A stretch of DNA of 64,000 nucleotides from Actinocatenispora rupis (GTDB lineage Bacteria > Actinomycetota > Actinomycetes > Mycobacteriales > Micromonosporaceae), in NCBI RefSeq assembly GCF_016861975.1, contig NZ_BOMB01000033.1, positions 1 through 64,000 on the forward strand, in the 5' to 3' direction. A program made the position numbers and the translations under genes. Shown here piece by piece: positions 63,816 to 64,000 of the stretch. The notes under the pieces were generated by a model, which worked only from the letters and a program-made list of their open reading frames with translations, did not search any database and was not told the DNA's origin. Positions within the stretch are counted from its first letter, which is position 1, and each line of letters begins with the position of its first letter.

Positions 63816-64000
63816 TCAGCGGGCGAGCAGACCGGTCAGTACGTCGACGGCGCGGTCGATGCCGGCGTCGTCGACGTCGAGGTGGGTGACCAGCCGCGCG
63901 CTGGTCGGCGACATCGCGCCGAGCCGTACGCCCGCGTCGCCGGCGCGCGCGACCAGTTCCGGTCCGGCCAGCGGCGCCTTGGTCAGGTCGAGCGCGACGA
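63816..64000 (-). CDS. low-specificity L-threonine aldolase, C-terminal fragment
   Basis: Only the last 61 codons are inside the window; the gene continues past the right edge. The fragment VRLGAMSPTSARLVTHLDVDDAGIDRAVDVLTGLLAR matches the C-terminal subdomain of fold-type I PLP threonine aldolases (VRxGxxxPxxxRxVTHLDV...). Such enzymes cleave threonine to glycine and acetaldehyde. Assignment rests on this short tail. Confidence 0.65.
   Translation of the reverse strand, partial: VALDLTKAPLAGPELVARAGDAGVRLGAMSPTSARLVTHLDVDDAGIDRAVDVLTGLLAR

Overview
The window is very GC-rich, has GC-biased third codon positions, uses many GTG starts and shows actinomycete gene neighbourhoods: nrdR-nrdJ, lexA beside a divergent LysM gene, a mannosyltransferase / Rv2175c-type regulator / PASTA-kinase order, and miaA, dapF and hflX close together. 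It comes from a filamentous high-GC actinomycete, most likely a member of the Micromonosporaceae or a close relative. The family assignment is inference. I see about 45 genes, no rRNA, tRNA, CRISPR array, prophage or insertion sequence.

Layout. 1-4.7 kb: the end of an Mce-family gene, then a TetR regulator divergent from a flavin monooxygenase / alpha-beta hydrolase / short-chain dehydrogenase operon (ketone or steroid type chemistry). 4.7-8.7 kb: HrpA helicase. 8.7-11.8 kb: a response regulator / histidine kinase / TAXI solute-binding lipoprotein operon. 12.0-17.3 kb: a protein resembling the LAGLIDADG half of WhiA, a secreted nucleotidase, a LysE exporter, an ADP-ribosylglycohydrolase, and an orphan tryptophan-codon leader peptide with its own hairpins. 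17.3-19.0 kb: glucose-6-phosphate isomerase. 19.2-27.7 kb: a signalling block of receptor Ser/Thr kinase, membrane fibronectin-III protein, PP2C phosphatase and two WXG100 proteins. 28-36.3 kb: a degraded coding stretch, an acetyltransferase, a Rieske protein, class II ribonucleotide reductase with its repressor NrdR, then the SOS pair LysM protein / LexA. 36.6-49.2 kb: a secreted propeller protein, HflX, malic enzyme, DapF, asparaginase, a GH92 mannosidase, MiaA and an extradiol-dioxygenase-like protein. 49.4-55.4 kb: DUF349 protein, tyrosine phosphatase, LacI regulator and a secreted six-hairpin glycosidase. 55.5-64 kb: a lipid-anchored RNase Sa homologue, a polyprenol-dependent mannosyltransferase, an Rv2175c-type regulator, a Ser/Pro-rich membrane protein, a methyltransferase, a PASTA kinase, endonuclease IV, an SGNH esterase and the C-terminal end of a threonine aldolase.

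Regulation visible in the DNA: a TetR-type operator at 1121, three LexA boxes at 35219-35315, two NrdR-like boxes 32 bp apart, candidate LacI-type operators before the two large glycosidase genes, at least ten intergenic hairpins that look like terminators, and several genes whose start codon lies 6-9 nt after a TAGGGT-type -10 box and which are probably leaderless. A short palindrome, TCCAC(A/T)GTGGA, recurs far more often than base composition predicts and mostly lies inside genes.

The items I would follow up first are the orphan Trp leader/attenuator (17205-17347), the iterated palindrome, the WhiA-like protein without a helix-turn-helix, and the kinase / phosphatase / WXG100 block.
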